From Candidatus Eiseniibacteriota bacterium (GTDB lineage Bacteria; Eisenbacteria; RBG-16-71-46; CAIMUX01): a stretch of DNA of 64,000 nt. The notes below the pieces were generated by a model. The model was given only the letters and a program-made list of their open reading frames with translations, made no database searches and was not told the origin of the DNA. Both the position numbers and the translations under genes were made by a program. The stretch is from contig CAIMUX010000136.1 in NCBI GenBank assembly GCA_903844735.1, positions 1-64,000 of the forward strand, read 5' to 3'. This document shows, piece after piece, positions 16,648 to 26,577 of the stretch; position 1 is the first letter of the stretch; the number at the start of each line of letters is the position of its first letter.

Positions 16648-19600
16648 TTATCGGCCAAGGACCTGCAACTTCCGCGTCTCGCTGAACGACCCCACCTCGA
16701 GCCGGTAAAGGTACACCCCCGCCGGGAGCCGTCCCAAGGTCTTCGGGTCCAGGTGGATCTCGTGCTGACCTGCCGGGTACCGGCCGTGCGCCAGGGTGAC
16801 CACCTCGCGTCCGGCGACGTCGAACAGCCGAAGCGAGAGATCCGACTCCTGCGGGAGGTCGAACCGGATCACGCCCGGGCCCACCGTGGGGTTCGGCTGG
16901 CAGGGGTACAACGCGAACCGCGCAGGGAGAACCATCCCGCCTTCCACGTCGCTCGTCCGGTTCTGGATACCGGCGGCCTGCCCTTCGTTCCCCGCAAAGT
17001 CGGTCGCGGTGACGTGAAGGTACGGATCCTGGCTGCCGGCGACGTCCATCTCGGGGGTCGTCGTGTATCCGACCAGCACTGCCGTCTGCGGATCGAAGAC
17101 CGGGCTGGGTGAACCGTAGACGCTGTAATAGTCAAAGTCCGCCGCCGCCGTCTCGCTCCAGGCCAGGACCGCGGACGACTGGAAGCGCAGGTTGGCCGGT
17201 GTCGCCGGGGCGAGGTTGTCGAGCGAGTACCCGCTCAGCGGCGCCGAGTCGTAGTACTCGAATGGGCTCGGGGTCATGGCCCGAATCATGAACCCGGACA
17301 GGCAGAGCCCCCCGGAGATGGTCGAATCGCACATCGTCGGCGCGACACAATAGTAGGTCGTGTCGCCGAAGGCCGGCACGGTCAAGACATACTCCCAGCC
17401 CTCCATGCGGAGATCGTTCCGCACGGGTTCGTCGCTCGCCAGAACCGGGGACGTCGCGGGGACGTCGGCCTTGGTCTGCCCCAGCTCGCGGAAGATCGCA
17501 TAGCCGGTGATCGCCACCGGCTGGCCGGGTGCGTCGTATTTCGAACGACGCCAGTGCAAGCGGGCCTGGCGCCCCTGGTCGTTCGGAACATCAAGAACGG
17601 ACGTGAGGATCGGACTCGACGTGGCGCCCAGACCCCAGCGGGCGATGCCAGCGGAGAGGTGGTTCTCGCCGGCCCAGGTGATGTCGCCACCCAAATAGAG
17701 ATAGGCCCCCGTCGGGTCCTCGGCCTGGGTGATCGCCCAAACCTGGGGGCCGACTCCGGATCCCACGACATTCCAACTGAAACCGTCGTAGCGGGCGATC
17801 CCGCGTGCGTAGGGTCCGCCCCAAATATCCCCGAAATCACCTCCCGCGTAGAGATCTCCATTGATGACCGAGAGAGTCCGCACGCTGGCCGAAAAGAACG
17901 ATGTGCCGAGAGGAACCCAGGCCGCGCCATCCCACTGGGCAAAGTTGTGACACCCGTTGCTGAGGTCAAAGCCACCTCCGGCCACGATGCGCCCTTGATA
18001 GTCGGCGAGGCTGTGGACGTCGCCGGAAATCCCGGCCCCGAGCGGACTCCAGCTCGTCCCGTTCCAGCAGGCCACACGATCGCCAGGCGCTCCATTGGCT
18101 GTGGTGAAGCACCCTCCCGCGATCAGGCTGTCACCATGCACCGTCAGTGCGCGCACATCACAGTCCCCGATGCCGGTCCCGAAGGGATGCCAGGCAGAGC
18201 CGTCCCAGCGGGCGATGCGAGCGGCATCGACTCCACCGATGCGCCCGAACCAGCCGGCGACGACGAGATCCCCTTGATACTCCGTCATGGCTATGACACC
18301 GCCCTCGCAGGGGCCGAACGCACCCCAAGACGATCCGTCCCACCGGGCCAGACCGGGCGACTGGGTCGTTCCGGCGATATTAAACGCCCCCCCGGCAAAG
18401 AGGGACCCGTCGTATACAAAAAGCGACCGGACCATGGCCTCCCCACCGGTCACCCCCTCGGCCAGCGGATGCCAAGACGTCCCGTCCCAGCGGGCGATAC
18501 TGTTGACGACCACGCCTCCGGCCACGGAGAAGTTGCCCGCTGCGATCACATCTCCCTGGTAGACGGCGAGGGCGGCGACCCGTCCGCCGACTCCCTGCCC
18601 CACTGGGCCTCCCAAGCCTGCCCACGAAGATCCGTCCCACGAGGCGACGTGAAGCACATTGGTGTTCCCGGCTCTGCAAAAGTAACCGCCCACGAAGAGC
18701 TTGCCGCCGTATTCTGCCAGGGCACCGCCTTGCTCCCAGCCCAAACCCGACCCCAGAGTGGTCCAGGTGGAGCCGTCCCACGCATAGATCCGACTTCCCG
18801 ACCATCCGGACGCGAGGAGTTTGCCATCGTACACACAAAGAGCCCGACCTGATCCATTACCGGGAAACGCGAGGTTCAGCCAGTCGACACCGGTCCATTG
18901 ACACACACGGTCCTGCGTTCCGACATAGAGCAGATCTTGGTGCGTAACAAACCTTGTCGGAGGCGCCCACCAGGTCCAGGTACCCATCGGACTGAAGGCC
19001 GAACCGTCCCACCGAGCGAGCTTCGTGATCAACTGTCCGCCGATCTGGTCGAAGTCGCCGCCCACCAACAGGTCCGTGCCAAAGGTTCCGAGCCCCCGAA
19101 CTGCCCCGTTCGTTCCGCCCCCAAGGGAGGTCCAGCTTGCGCCGTCCCAGCGCGCGAGATGAGCGACCGGAGTTCCCCCGGAGTAGTGAAACTCGCCACC
19201 CGCTATCAGTTCGCCTGCGTAGGTCGTGAGCGCCTGCACCGGACTGTCAAGACTGGACCCTAGCGGCGACCACAACGTCCCGTCCCACTGGGCCACGGCA
19301 GTTGCCGGTATCCCGCCCGCTTGGTTGAAGTTCCCGCCCGCAATCAGCTTACCGTTGTAGACTTGCAGGCATGTCACGTCGGAGTTGATGCCCGTGCCCA
19401 GACTCGACCAGTCGGACCCATCCCAACGGACGATGCGGTTCGCCTCGATCCCGCCCGCCCGTGTGAATGCGCCCCCGAGAATGAGAGCGCCATCATACAC
19501 CGCCATGGCCCAGACGCGATTGTCAACCCCCGGACTCCCGAACCCGTCCCACCAGTCTTCCGCGCGAGCCGCGCGCGAAGCGCCGTCCGGCTCGGGCGCC

Positions 19601-19893
19601 CGGCCCACCGGGCTGCCGGGCCCGTTCGGCGTCACCCGAACCGCGCCCCGCGCCGCATCGAGCGACATCTGGTATCCCGAGAGATCGACAGCACCTTCCC
19701 CGCCCGACCGCAAGAGGGCCGGAAGGTCCAGCGTCCCCTGCGGCGTCAGAAACCCGCCGATGCTCGGCGCCGAAGCGCCTGCCCCGCGTGCGGGCGCCGC
19801 TGCGCCGCCGTCTGCCCGCCCGACCCGGACCCCAGCCGCGAACAGAAAAAGCACGACGGCCGCGGACATTACGTGTCTAGCAATCCGGATCAT
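16648..19893 (-). CDS. Exported propeller-like repeat protein with FlgD-like end (paralogue 1)
   Basis: 1081 residues. The chosen ATG at 19893 follows AGGAGGGACACAGTC; an upstream ATG at 19938 is open but sits in a leader shared with paralogue 2. A signal peptide is followed by about 13 units of 45-50 residues of the type ARWDGSxWxxLGxG...LxVYxGxLxAGGxFxxAGG. These resemble kelch or delta-60 blades and should build one or two propellers (about 150-780). FN3-like parts follow, and the FlgD-like end reads LSLRLFDVAGREVVTL, GVYLYRLEVG, ETRKLQVLGR. No enzyme motif was seen. It is 60-70 percent identical by eye to the next gene, so the pair arose by tandem duplication. Surface adhesion or structure is likely. 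Confidence 0.8.
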   Translation of the reverse strand: MIRIARHVMSAAVVLFLFAAGVRVGRADGGAAAPARGAGASAPSIGGFLTPQGTLDLPALLRSGGEGAVDLSGYQMSLDAARGAVRVTPNGPGSPVGRAPEPDGASRAARAEDWWDGFGSPGVDNRVWAMAVYDGALILGGAFTRAGGIEANRIVRWDGSDWSSLGTGINSDVTCLQVYNGKLIAGGNFNQAGGIPATAVAQWDGTLWSPLGSSLDSPVQALTTYAGELIAGGEFHYSGGTPVAHLARWDGASWTSLGGGTNGAVRGLGTFGTDLLVGGDFDQIGGQLITKLARWDGSAFSPMGTWTWWAPPTRFVTHQDLLYVGTQDRVCQWTGVDWLNLAFPGNGSGRALCVYDGKLLASGWSGSRIYAWDGSTWTTLGSGLGWEQGGALAEYGGKLFVGGYFCRAGNTNVLHVASWDGSSWAGLGGPVGQGVGGRVAALAVYQGDVIAAGNFSVAGGVVVNSIARWDGTSWHPLAEGVTGGEAMVRSLFVYDGSLFAGGAFNIAGTTQSPGLARWDGSSWGAFGPCEGGVIAMTEYQGDLVVAGWFGRIGGVDAARIARWDGSAWHPFGTGIGDCDVRALTVHGDSLIAGGCFTTANGAPGDRVACWNGTSWSPLGAGISGDVHSLADYQGRIVAGGGFDLSNGCHNFAQWDGAAWVPLGTSFFSASVRTLSVINGDLYAGGDFGDIWGGPYARGIARYDGFSWNVVGSGVGPQVWAITQAEDPTGAYLYLGGDITWAGENHLSAGIARWGLGATSSPILTSVLDVPNDQGRQARLHWRRSKYDAPGQPVAITGYAIFRELGQTKADVPATSPVLASDEPVRNDLRMEGWEYVLTVPAFGDTTYYCVAPTMCDSTISGGLCLSGFMIRAMTPSPFEYYDSAPLSGYSLDNLAPATPANLRFQSSAVLAWSETAAADFDYYSVYGSPSPVFDPQTAVLVGYTTTPEMDVAGSQDPYLHVTATDFAGNEGQAAGIQNRTSDVEGGMVLPARFALYPCQPNPTVGPGVIRFDLPQESDLSLRLFDVAGREVVTLAHGRYPAGQHEIHLDPKTLGRLPAGVYLYRLEVGSFSETRKLQVLGR

Positions 19894-19947
19894 GACTGTG
19901 TCCCTCCTGGTGAATTCCTGTTTCCCCGTATCCAACAAGTCCGATGA

Positions 19948-19971
19948 TGCCGTGCGAGTACTCGCGCGGCA
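19948..19971 (-). terminator. Hairpin just past the stop of propeller paralogue 2
   Basis: TGCCGTGCGAGT (19948-19959) and ACTCGCGCGGCA (19960-19971) form a loop-less palindrome with one mismatch, 5 bases beyond the TAA at 19976-19978. It has no T-run. It may attenuate transcription between the two paralogues, which lie only 82 bases apart. Confidence 0.4.
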
Positions 19972-19975
19972 CCGG

Positions 19976-22900
19976 TTACCTCCCGATCACCTGCATCTTG
20001 CGCGTCTCGCTGAACGACCCCGCATCAAGCCGGTAGAGGTACACCCCCGCCGGGAGCCGTCCCGAGATCTTCGTATCCAGGCGAACCTCGTGCTGACCTG
20101 CCGGGTACCGGCCGTGCGCCAGGGTGACCACCTCGCGCCCGGCGACGTCGAACAACCGCAGCGAGAGGTCGGATTCCCGCGGGAGGTCGAACCGGATCAC
20201 GCCGAAACCCACGGTGGGGTTCGGCTGGCAGGGGTACAGCGCGAAACGCGCAGGGAGAACCATCCCGCCTTCCACGTCGGTCGTCAGGTTTTGGATGCCG
20301 GCGGCTGGCCCTTCGTTCCCCGCAAAGTCGGTCGCGGTCACGTGGAGGTACAGGTACGAGTTGCCGGCCACGTTCATCTCCGGGATCGTCGTGTAGCCGA
20401 TCAGGACAGCCGCCTGTGGATCGAAGACGGGGCCCGAGGAGCCATAGACTCCGTAGTAATCGAAGTCCGGGGCCGCTGTCTCGTCCCACGCCAGGACCGC
20501 GGGCGACTGGAAATGCAGATTGGCCGGTGTCGCCGGAGTCAGGTTGTCGACCGAGTACCCACTCAGCGGCGCCGAGTCGTAGTACTCGAAGGGGCTCGGG
20601 GTCATCGCCCGGACCATAAAGGTCGACAGGCAGAGCCCCCCAGAGATGGTGGAGTCGCACAGGGTCGGGGCGACGCATTGGTAGCTGGTGTCCCCGAATG
20701 CCGGCACGGTCAGAATGTAGTCCCAACCGTCCATGCGGAGGTCGGCGCGGTCGGTTCCGATGTCCGAGAGTCGCGATGTGGTCGATGGGGATCCGGCCTT
20801 GTTCTGCCCCTGCTCGCGGAAGACCGCGTAGCCGGTGATCGTCACAGACTGGTCCGGAGCATCGGACTGGTCCCGGCGCCAACGCAGACGCACCTGTCGA
20901 CCCTGGTCGTTGCCGATATCCGTCACCGACCGCAGGATGGGGTGGGTCGTATCGCGCAAATGCCAGCGAGCGATACCCGCGGAGATGATGTTGTCGCCGG
21001 CCCAGTTGAGCTGTCCGCCAAGGTAGAGGTGAAGTCCCGTCGGGTCCTCGGCCGCGATGATTGCGTGGACAACAACGCCGGCACCGGACCCGAGCGAGTT
21101 CCAGTTGCTGCCGTCGTAGCGAGCGATGGCGTGGACGGGCGGTCCCCCCGCGACATACCCGAACTGGCCGCCGGCATAGAGGTCCCCGTTGACGACCGAG
21201 AGAGCCCACACGGGTCCGTCGAAGGAGCCCCCGACGGGCACCCACGCCGTACTATCCCACCGGGCAAGGTTGAAGAGTCCTCCACCTGCATTGAAGCTAC
21301 CGCCAGCCACGATCTCTCCTTGATACTCGGCCAGGGCATTGACTTCGCCGGCAAGCCCGACCCCGATCGGGGACCAGCTCACTCCGTCCCAGCGAGCTAC
21401 CGCGTTCCCCGGGGCTCCGCCGGCCTCGCTGAAACAGCCGCCGGCGATCAGGTTGTCGTCGGACACCGTCAGTGCCCGGACGTCGCACCCGTCGATGCCG
21501 GACCCGAGCGGGTGCCAGGCGATGCCGTCCCACCGGGCAATGTGGTTCACCGAGACTCCCCCGGCCCAGTGAAGGTCGCCGGCGGCGATCAGGTCACCGT
21601 GGTAGAGCACCAGGGCGCTGGTGTGGCCGCCATCGTTTCCTCCGCCGAGCGAGGACCAGGTGGCTCCATCCCACCGGGCCAGATCCACGATGCGCTGGGC
21701 CCCCGCGTACTCGAATGAACCCGCAACGACCAAACCTCCGTCGTAGACGCAGAGGGCCTCCACGCGGTTCTCGTTCCCATGCACCCCCTCGCCGAGGGGG
21801 TGCCACGCGGTGCCGTCCCAGCGCGCAACGTTGTTCACCGCGACTCCGCCGGCCACCGAGAACTCGCCTCCCGCGAAGACATCACCCTGGTACGTTGCCA
21901 GTGCGTAGACCCGGCCTCCGATCCCCTGGTTGGTGGAGGCTCCAAGACCGGCCCAGTTGCTCCCGTCCCAGGACGCGACGTGCAGGACGTTCGCGCTTCC
22001 GGCCCGGAAGAACCAGCCACCTACGTAGAGCTTTCCGTTGAAGACCGTCACCGCGTCGCCGGCTTCCCAGCCGATGCCCGCACCAAGCGCGGACCAGGCC
22101 GTGCCGTCCCAGGAGTAGGCCCGCTGAAATCCCCAGCCGATCGCCACGAGCTTGTCGTCGTACACACCGAGAGCCCGACCGGAACCACCGCCAGGGAACT
22201 CAAGGTTCACCCAAACGGCACCGTCCCATTGATACACACGTTCCCACGTTCCGGCGTACAGCAGACCCTGGTGGGTGACGAACGATCGAGGAGGCCCCGG
22301 TGAGGTCCAGGTGCCCATGGGATTGAAGGTCGCGCCGTTCCACACGGCCACCTTTGCAATCGTTTGCCCACCGATTTGGTCAAAGTCGCCGCCGACCAGA
22401 AGCTCCGTCCCGAACGTTCCGAGCCCCCAGACCGCGTTGTTCGCGCCACCCCCGAGAGGCGTCCAGTTGGTGCCATCCCAACGCGCAAGGTGATCGATCG
22501 CCGTTGTTCCGGAGTAATGGAACTCCCCTCCCGCAATCAGTTCGCCATCGTAAACCGCGAGGGTCTGCACCACCCAATCGAAACCGGATCCCAGGGGTGA
22601 CCACGACGTCCCGTCCCACTGAGCCACTCGGTTGGCCGACGCTCCGCCCGCTTGGAGGAAATACCCCGCAGCGATCAGCGCGCCGTCGTGAACTTGGAGG
22701 CACCTCACCCCACCGTTGGTGCCGGATCCCAGGCTCGACCAACTGGTACCATCCCAGCGGACGACGCCGGTCGCCCCGACCCCACCCGCGGCCCGGAACT
22801 CGCCTCCGAGAATGAGGGCTCCGTCGTACACGGCCAGGGCGAAGACGCGATCATTGACGCCAGGACTCCCGAACCCGCCCCACCAGTTCTCGTCGCCCGT

Positions 22901-23203
22901 TGCGCGCGAAGCGCTGGCCGGTTCGGGGGCCGCACCAGAGAAACTGCCGGGCCCGTCCGGGATCGCTCGGATCGCGCTTTGGGCCTCGTCCAGAGTCATG
23001 CGATACCCCGAAAGGTCAACCGCTCCATCCACCCCGGACTTCAACAACGCGTCGAGATCGACGGTGCCCTGCGGGGTTACGAACTCGCCTACGTCGCGTC
23101 GGGGCGTCGATGCGCCACCGTCAGCCCACGCGATCGGCGCGCAAGCCCCAAACACGAACATCACGGCTGCCACAGAGCCCAGGTTCCTGACAATCCGGAT
23201 CAT
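19976..23203 (-). CDS. Exported propeller-like repeat protein with FlgD-like end (paralogue 2)
   Basis: 1075 residues from the ATG at 23203, which follows AAGGGAGACGCAGTC; the open frame runs on to 23338 but without support. The order is the same as its neighbour: signal peptide, a short leader (FVTPQGTVDLDALLKSG), about 13 blades such as ARWDGTAWHPLGEG and LVVAGSFEYAG, FN3-like segments and a FlgD-like end (GVYLYRLDAG, ETRKMQVIGR). The leader DNA is also duplicated: both genes share CAATCCGGATCATGACTG and GGTGAATTCCTGT around the start. Transcription probably starts in the divergent region to the right and may continue into paralogue 1. Confidence 0.8.
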   Translation of the reverse strand: MIRIVRNLGSVAAVMFVFGACAPIAWADGGASTPRRDVGEFVTPQGTVDLDALLKSGVDGAVDLSGYRMTLDEAQSAIRAIPDGPGSFSGAAPEPASASRATGDENWWGGFGSPGVNDRVFALAVYDGALILGGEFRAAGGVGATGVVRWDGTSWSSLGSGTNGGVRCLQVHDGALIAAGYFLQAGGASANRVAQWDGTSWSPLGSGFDWVVQTLAVYDGELIAGGEFHYSGTTAIDHLARWDGTNWTPLGGGANNAVWGLGTFGTELLVGGDFDQIGGQTIAKVAVWNGATFNPMGTWTSPGPPRSFVTHQGLLYAGTWERVYQWDGAVWVNLEFPGGGSGRALGVYDDKLVAIGWGFQRAYSWDGTAWSALGAGIGWEAGDAVTVFNGKLYVGGWFFRAGSANVLHVASWDGSNWAGLGASTNQGIGGRVYALATYQGDVFAGGEFSVAGGVAVNNVARWDGTAWHPLGEGVHGNENRVEALCVYDGGLVVAGSFEYAGAQRIVDLARWDGATWSSLGGGNDGGHTSALVLYHGDLIAAGDLHWAGGVSVNHIARWDGIAWHPLGSGIDGCDVRALTVSDDNLIAGGCFSEAGGAPGNAVARWDGVSWSPIGVGLAGEVNALAEYQGEIVAGGSFNAGGGLFNLARWDSTAWVPVGGSFDGPVWALSVVNGDLYAGGQFGYVAGGPPVHAIARYDGSNWNSLGSGAGVVVHAIIAAEDPTGLHLYLGGQLNWAGDNIISAGIARWHLRDTTHPILRSVTDIGNDQGRQVRLRWRRDQSDAPDQSVTITGYAVFREQGQNKAGSPSTTSRLSDIGTDRADLRMDGWDYILTVPAFGDTSYQCVAPTLCDSTISGGLCLSTFMVRAMTPSPFEYYDSAPLSGYSVDNLTPATPANLHFQSPAVLAWDETAAPDFDYYGVYGSSGPVFDPQAAVLIGYTTIPEMNVAGNSYLYLHVTATDFAGNEGPAAGIQNLTTDVEGGMVLPARFALYPCQPNPTVGFGVIRFDLPRESDLSLRLFDVAGREVVTLAHGRYPAGQHEVRLDTKISGRLPAGVYLYRLDAGSFSETRKMQVIGR

Positions 23204-23703
23204 GACTGCGTCTCCCTTTGGTGAATTCCTGTATCCGATCCACTCGACGATTGGCGGCGACGAACCCCAAGATTCGCCGACCCGTCCCCACCGCACGGAC
23301 GTGTATGCTAGCAGACTGCGGCCCTCAGAGCGAGACAATACACCTGCGTCACCGATCCTCCAAGCTCGGGCATATACACCGGCGATCGCCGTCCCGGCCT
23401 TTTCGCGAACGCGATCCCGGACAGTTCACGATCAGCAAGTAGCGCGCGATTCCGTCTCGGTGGTCACGATTCCGGCCCCCACATTCCACATACACAATTG
23501 CACGATCAGCGACTGTCATGCCCCTCCTGGCCCTCCGCACTAACACACCCGCGAGCCGATCGCCCGAAAGGGAGCCGTGAGGTGCCTGACGATCTTCCAG
23601 CAATCATCGCGATACAGCCGATGAGACACCTCGCTCCCGCTTTCCAGCGCACCGGTTCGAGCGCGGGAGCCTCTGGCCCACCCTCCATCGAACCTCGCGC
23701 CAA

Positions 23704-23766
23704 CGTCCCTCACTTGGGAAACGCGCAAGATCCGCCCCGAACCGGCAAGACAAACTTCGTTCGCCG
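23704..23766. repeat. Dispersed ~60-bp repeat, copy B
   Basis: Partner of 12451-12511, same orientation, roughly 80 percent identical by eye. It ends directly before the putative -35 of the kinase promoter. Confidence 0.6.
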
Positions 23767-23767
23767 A

Positions 23768-23797
23768 TTGTCTCCGCGGTTCCCGATGCGTTAGACT
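23768..23797 (+). promoter_or_regulatory. Possible promoter of the Ser/Thr kinase gene
   Basis: TTGTCT (23768-23773), an 18-base spacer, then TAGACT (23792-23797). Each box matches 4 of 6. Transcription would start about 38 bases before the GTG at 23842. Confidence 0.3.
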
Positions 23798-23841
23798 TGT
23801 CCGACAACAGGTTGTCGCAGACACCCAGGGTGAGGGGAACC

Positions 23842-26556
23842 GTGCCGATCAGCAGCGAGCGCTACATCCGGGCCAAGGAACTCTTCCTTCAGACCTGCGA
23901 ACAGCCCAGGCGGCAACGGGATGCGTTCCTCGGGGACGCCTGCCGGGGCGACGAAAGCTTACGCCGCGAGGTCTTGGATCTCCTTGCCTGCCTGGACCCG
24001 GACGGCGCGCCCGAGGTGCCCACGGCCGGAGCCTCCACCGACGAGAGCCCCATCGCGCTCCCGGGCGAACCGCTCCCCAGCTTCCCCGAACTCCTCGGCG
24101 ACTATCTTGTCCTGCGCCCTCTCGGCCGCGGCAGCATGGGGATCGTCTACCTCGCGGAGCATACGCAGACCCGCCAACGTGCGGCCCTGAAGGTCCTGCG
24201 GACCGGCCTGCTCTCGCCCCATCTCCGGGCTCGGTTTCTTCTCGAAGCTGCCTTGCTGCGCCGTCTGGAGCACCCCGGAATTGCCCGTTTGTTCGAGGTC
24301 GGCTCGTTCGAGACGCAACTGGGAACGCTCCCCTATTTCGCTATGGAGGCGATCGACGGAAGGCGGCTGTCCGACTTCGCTGCTTCGCCGACCCGCAAAC
24401 GCCGAGAGGATTCCCCGGCGCACTCTTCGACCGGCGCACGCGCCGCGCTCCGCCGGCACACCCGGGACGCATCGCACCCGGTCTCCGCCGGAACGACGGA
24501 CCCGGCCTCCCGTGCCACCGACCGAGGCCGCTACCAACTCCTCGCCGCCATCTGCGAAGCGGTTCACTACGCGCACGAGCAGGGGGTCATCCATCGCGAC
24601 CTCAAGCCGGAGAACATCCTCGTCGACACCCACGGCCAACCGAAGGTCTTAGACTTCGGCGTGGCGCGGCTTCTCGATATAGATCCGCGCGCTACGACCC
24701 TGATGACGAGCACCGGACAGCTCATCGGCACGATGCAGTACATGAGCCCGGAGCAGGCCGGGGCCATCGCCGAGCCGGTCGATCGACGGTCGGACGTCTA
24801 CGCACTGGGGGTTATCGCCTACGAGCTCCTGGCCGGGCGCCGTCCGTACGACGTACCGGGCGATTCGCTGTCGCAGGCGATCGTGGCCATCCTGCAAGCC
24901 GACCCGGCTCCGCTCGGAATGATCAGACCTGAGCTGCGCGGCGGCGCGGAGACGATCGTCGAGACAGCGATCCGGCTTCGCCCGGCCGACCGGTATGGGA
25001 CCGCCGGACAGATGGCGGCTGATTTTCGCCGCTTGATCGCGGACGAGCCGCTCTCCGTGGGTGGATCCTCATCTGTGCGCCGGATCGTGGATCGATGCCG
25101 CCGCACGCTTCGCCGTAGGCCCCGCCTGCGCCGGGTGATCCTGAGCACTCTCCTGGGGCTCCCCCTGCTGACCGCGGGCATCATCGTTGCCTTTGGAGGC
25201 GCCTCGATCTTCCGCGGCCGCAACGTCGTCACTGCCACGTCGCCCCCGGCCGAGATCCAGGCCGCCTGGTCGTACGTCTTCGACCGGATCGACGACGCCT
25301 CGCGCGAAATCCAGCAGGGCTCGGGCACACGACCGGAACTGGAAGGGGCCATCCGGAGCCTCAAGGAGATGCGAAAGACCGTCGTGCGTCTCCCCGCGCA
25401 ACCGTACAGCAAGGTCGTGCTCCGTTTCATCGAGTGGCGCCTGGGCGAGGCGAACTACTTCATCGGCAAGTCCTGCGACGATCCGGTCGCCCTGCAGGAA
25501 GCGCATAGCTTCTGGTCAGAAGCGAAGTTCCACGACGCTGAGCCTCTCGACCTTACGGGGATCGACTCGACCCGGATTCGTTACGCCGACATCGCGCGGG
25601 TCGGCATGCACCATCCGGTGTCGGGCACGGCCCTCGCGCTCGAGGCGCTGGCGTTCTTTCACACCCCGGCGCGCAACCTCGAAGCATCGCTGACCGCGCG
25701 GCGCGAGGCGGAGACAATCTTCCGGCGCATGGGCCGCGAGAACTACCCGCCCAGTCCGACCCGCGAACGCAACCTTCTCGAAGATCGCGGCTTGGTCTTG
25801 AACGACCTCGCAGGCGCGACCTGTCGGTTCGGCGCACTTACCGACAGTCTGCCCTTGATCACCGAATCGCTGCGGATCTACGCCCGGGCCGACTCCACAC
25901 GAGACTTCCGGATCCACCCGAGTCCAACCACATCGTTCCTCTCAGGCTTCGGTCAGGCTTGGCTGGAGCATGCGGAACGGACCGGGGCACGGGCCGAGAT
26001 CGACTCCGCGCTCGCCCGCTATCAACAGGCAATCGCCATGAACGACGCGGGATCGGCCCCCTTGAGCTATGCGGGGCTCAAGCGGTCGATCGGGCGGGCC
26101 CGGCGGCTGGCGGCCTTGCTCATGCCGGATACCACTGAGCATCGCGAGGAGCTTGCCCGTGCCCTTGAAGAGATCCACTACGCGACAGCCGCGCTCGATC
26201 CGAACGAAAATCGCGTCCCGCTCGCACAGGTCTGGCGCGAGGAGGCGATGATCCTCGGCGATCTCGGGCTTCTGGCGGGGAGCGCAGAGCCACTCGCCCG
26301 CGCGGACTCGCTGCTCGACGCCGCGGCGGCCGTCTTCTCGAGCAGCAAGTACCCGACGCAGGCGAGCGTGGTCTGCTACGAGAAGGGTCGCCTGGCCCGC
26401 ATGCACTGGCAGATCGGGAACGCCGCGAGCTATCGCCTCCGGGCACTGCGGGAGTTCCGCAACGCGGTTGAGATCATGCCGGAGGCTCAGAACCCGGGGT
26501 TGCACCGGAGGATTCGGGGAGAGCAGGTGTTGCTGGGGGCGACGGGGCCGCTGTAG
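23842..26556 (+). CDS. Membrane Ser/Thr protein kinase with TPR-like C-terminal region
   Basis: 904 residues from the GTG at 23842, preceded by GAGGGGAACC; a TTG at 23797 is open but lacks a ribosome site. Residues 1-55 resemble the helical leader of ECF-associated kinases (RYIRAKELFLQTC). The kinase domain (about 88-370) has the Gly loop LGRGSMG (about 94-100), Lys117 of ALKVL, HRDLKPEN (Asp253), DFG (Asp271) and the APE-like MSPEQAG, so it should be active. A polar insert of about 55 residues rich in Arg, Ser and Thr sits in the C-lobe before YQLLAAICEAVHYAHEQG. One membrane helix (about 431-453) precedes a C-terminal part of TPR-like helices. It faces the ECF sigma gene, a common kinase-sigma pairing. 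Confidence 0.92.
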   Translation: MPISSERYIRAKELFLQTCEQPRRQRDAFLGDACRGDESLRREVLDLLACLDPDGAPEVPTAGASTDESPIALPGEPLPSFPELLGDYLVLRPLGRGSMGIVYLAEHTQTRQRAALKVLRTGLLSPHLRARFLLEAALLRRLEHPGIARLFEVGSFETQLGTLPYFAMEAIDGRRLSDFAASPTRKRREDSPAHSSTGARAALRRHTRDASHPVSAGTTDPASRATDRGRYQLLAAICEAVHYAHEQGVIHRDLKPENILVDTHGQPKVLDFGVARLLDIDPRATTLMTSTGQLIGTMQYMSPEQAGAIAEPVDRRSDVYALGVIAYELLAGRRPYDVPGDSLSQAIVAILQADPAPLGMIRPELRGGAETIVETAIRLRPADRYGTAGQMAADFRRLIADEPLSVGGSSSVRRIVDRCRRTLRRRPRLRRVILSTLLGLPLLTAGIIVAFGGASIFRGRNVVTATSPPAEIQAAWSYVFDRIDDASREIQQGSGTRPELEGAIRSLKEMRKTVVRLPAQPYSKVVLRFIEWRLGEANYFIGKSCDDPVALQEAHSFWSEAKFHDAEPLDLTGIDSTRIRYADIARVGMHHPVSGTALALEALAFFHTPARNLEASLTARREAETIFRRMGRENYPPSPTRERNLLEDRGLVLNDLAGATCRFGALTDSLPLITESLRIYARADSTRDFRIHPSPTTSFLSGFGQAWLEHAERTGARAEIDSALARYQQAIAMNDAGSAPLSYAGLKRSIGRARRLAALLMPDTTEHREELARALEEIHYATAALDPNENRVPLAQVWREEAMILGDLGLLAGSAEPLARADSLLDAAAAVFSSSKYPTQASVVCYEKGRLARMHWQIGNAASYRLRALREFRNAVEIMPEAQNPGLHRRIRGEQVLLGATGPL

Positions 26557-26577
26557 TGACTCTCGGCGTACGGCACT

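Larger units (their letters stand above)
23204..23841. other. Divergent regulatory region between propeller and kinase genes
   Basis: 638 bases between the minus-strand propeller operon and the plus-strand kinase. It holds copy B of the dispersed repeat (23704-23766) and a possible kinase promoter (23768-23797). No convincing ORF; the frames here are short and lack ribosome sites. Confidence 0.6.

Noticed and set aside
19385-21718. Plus-strand 777-codon ORF
   Set aside because: It spans the gap and ends of two minus-strand paralogues; its translation is an antisense product of WDG repeats.
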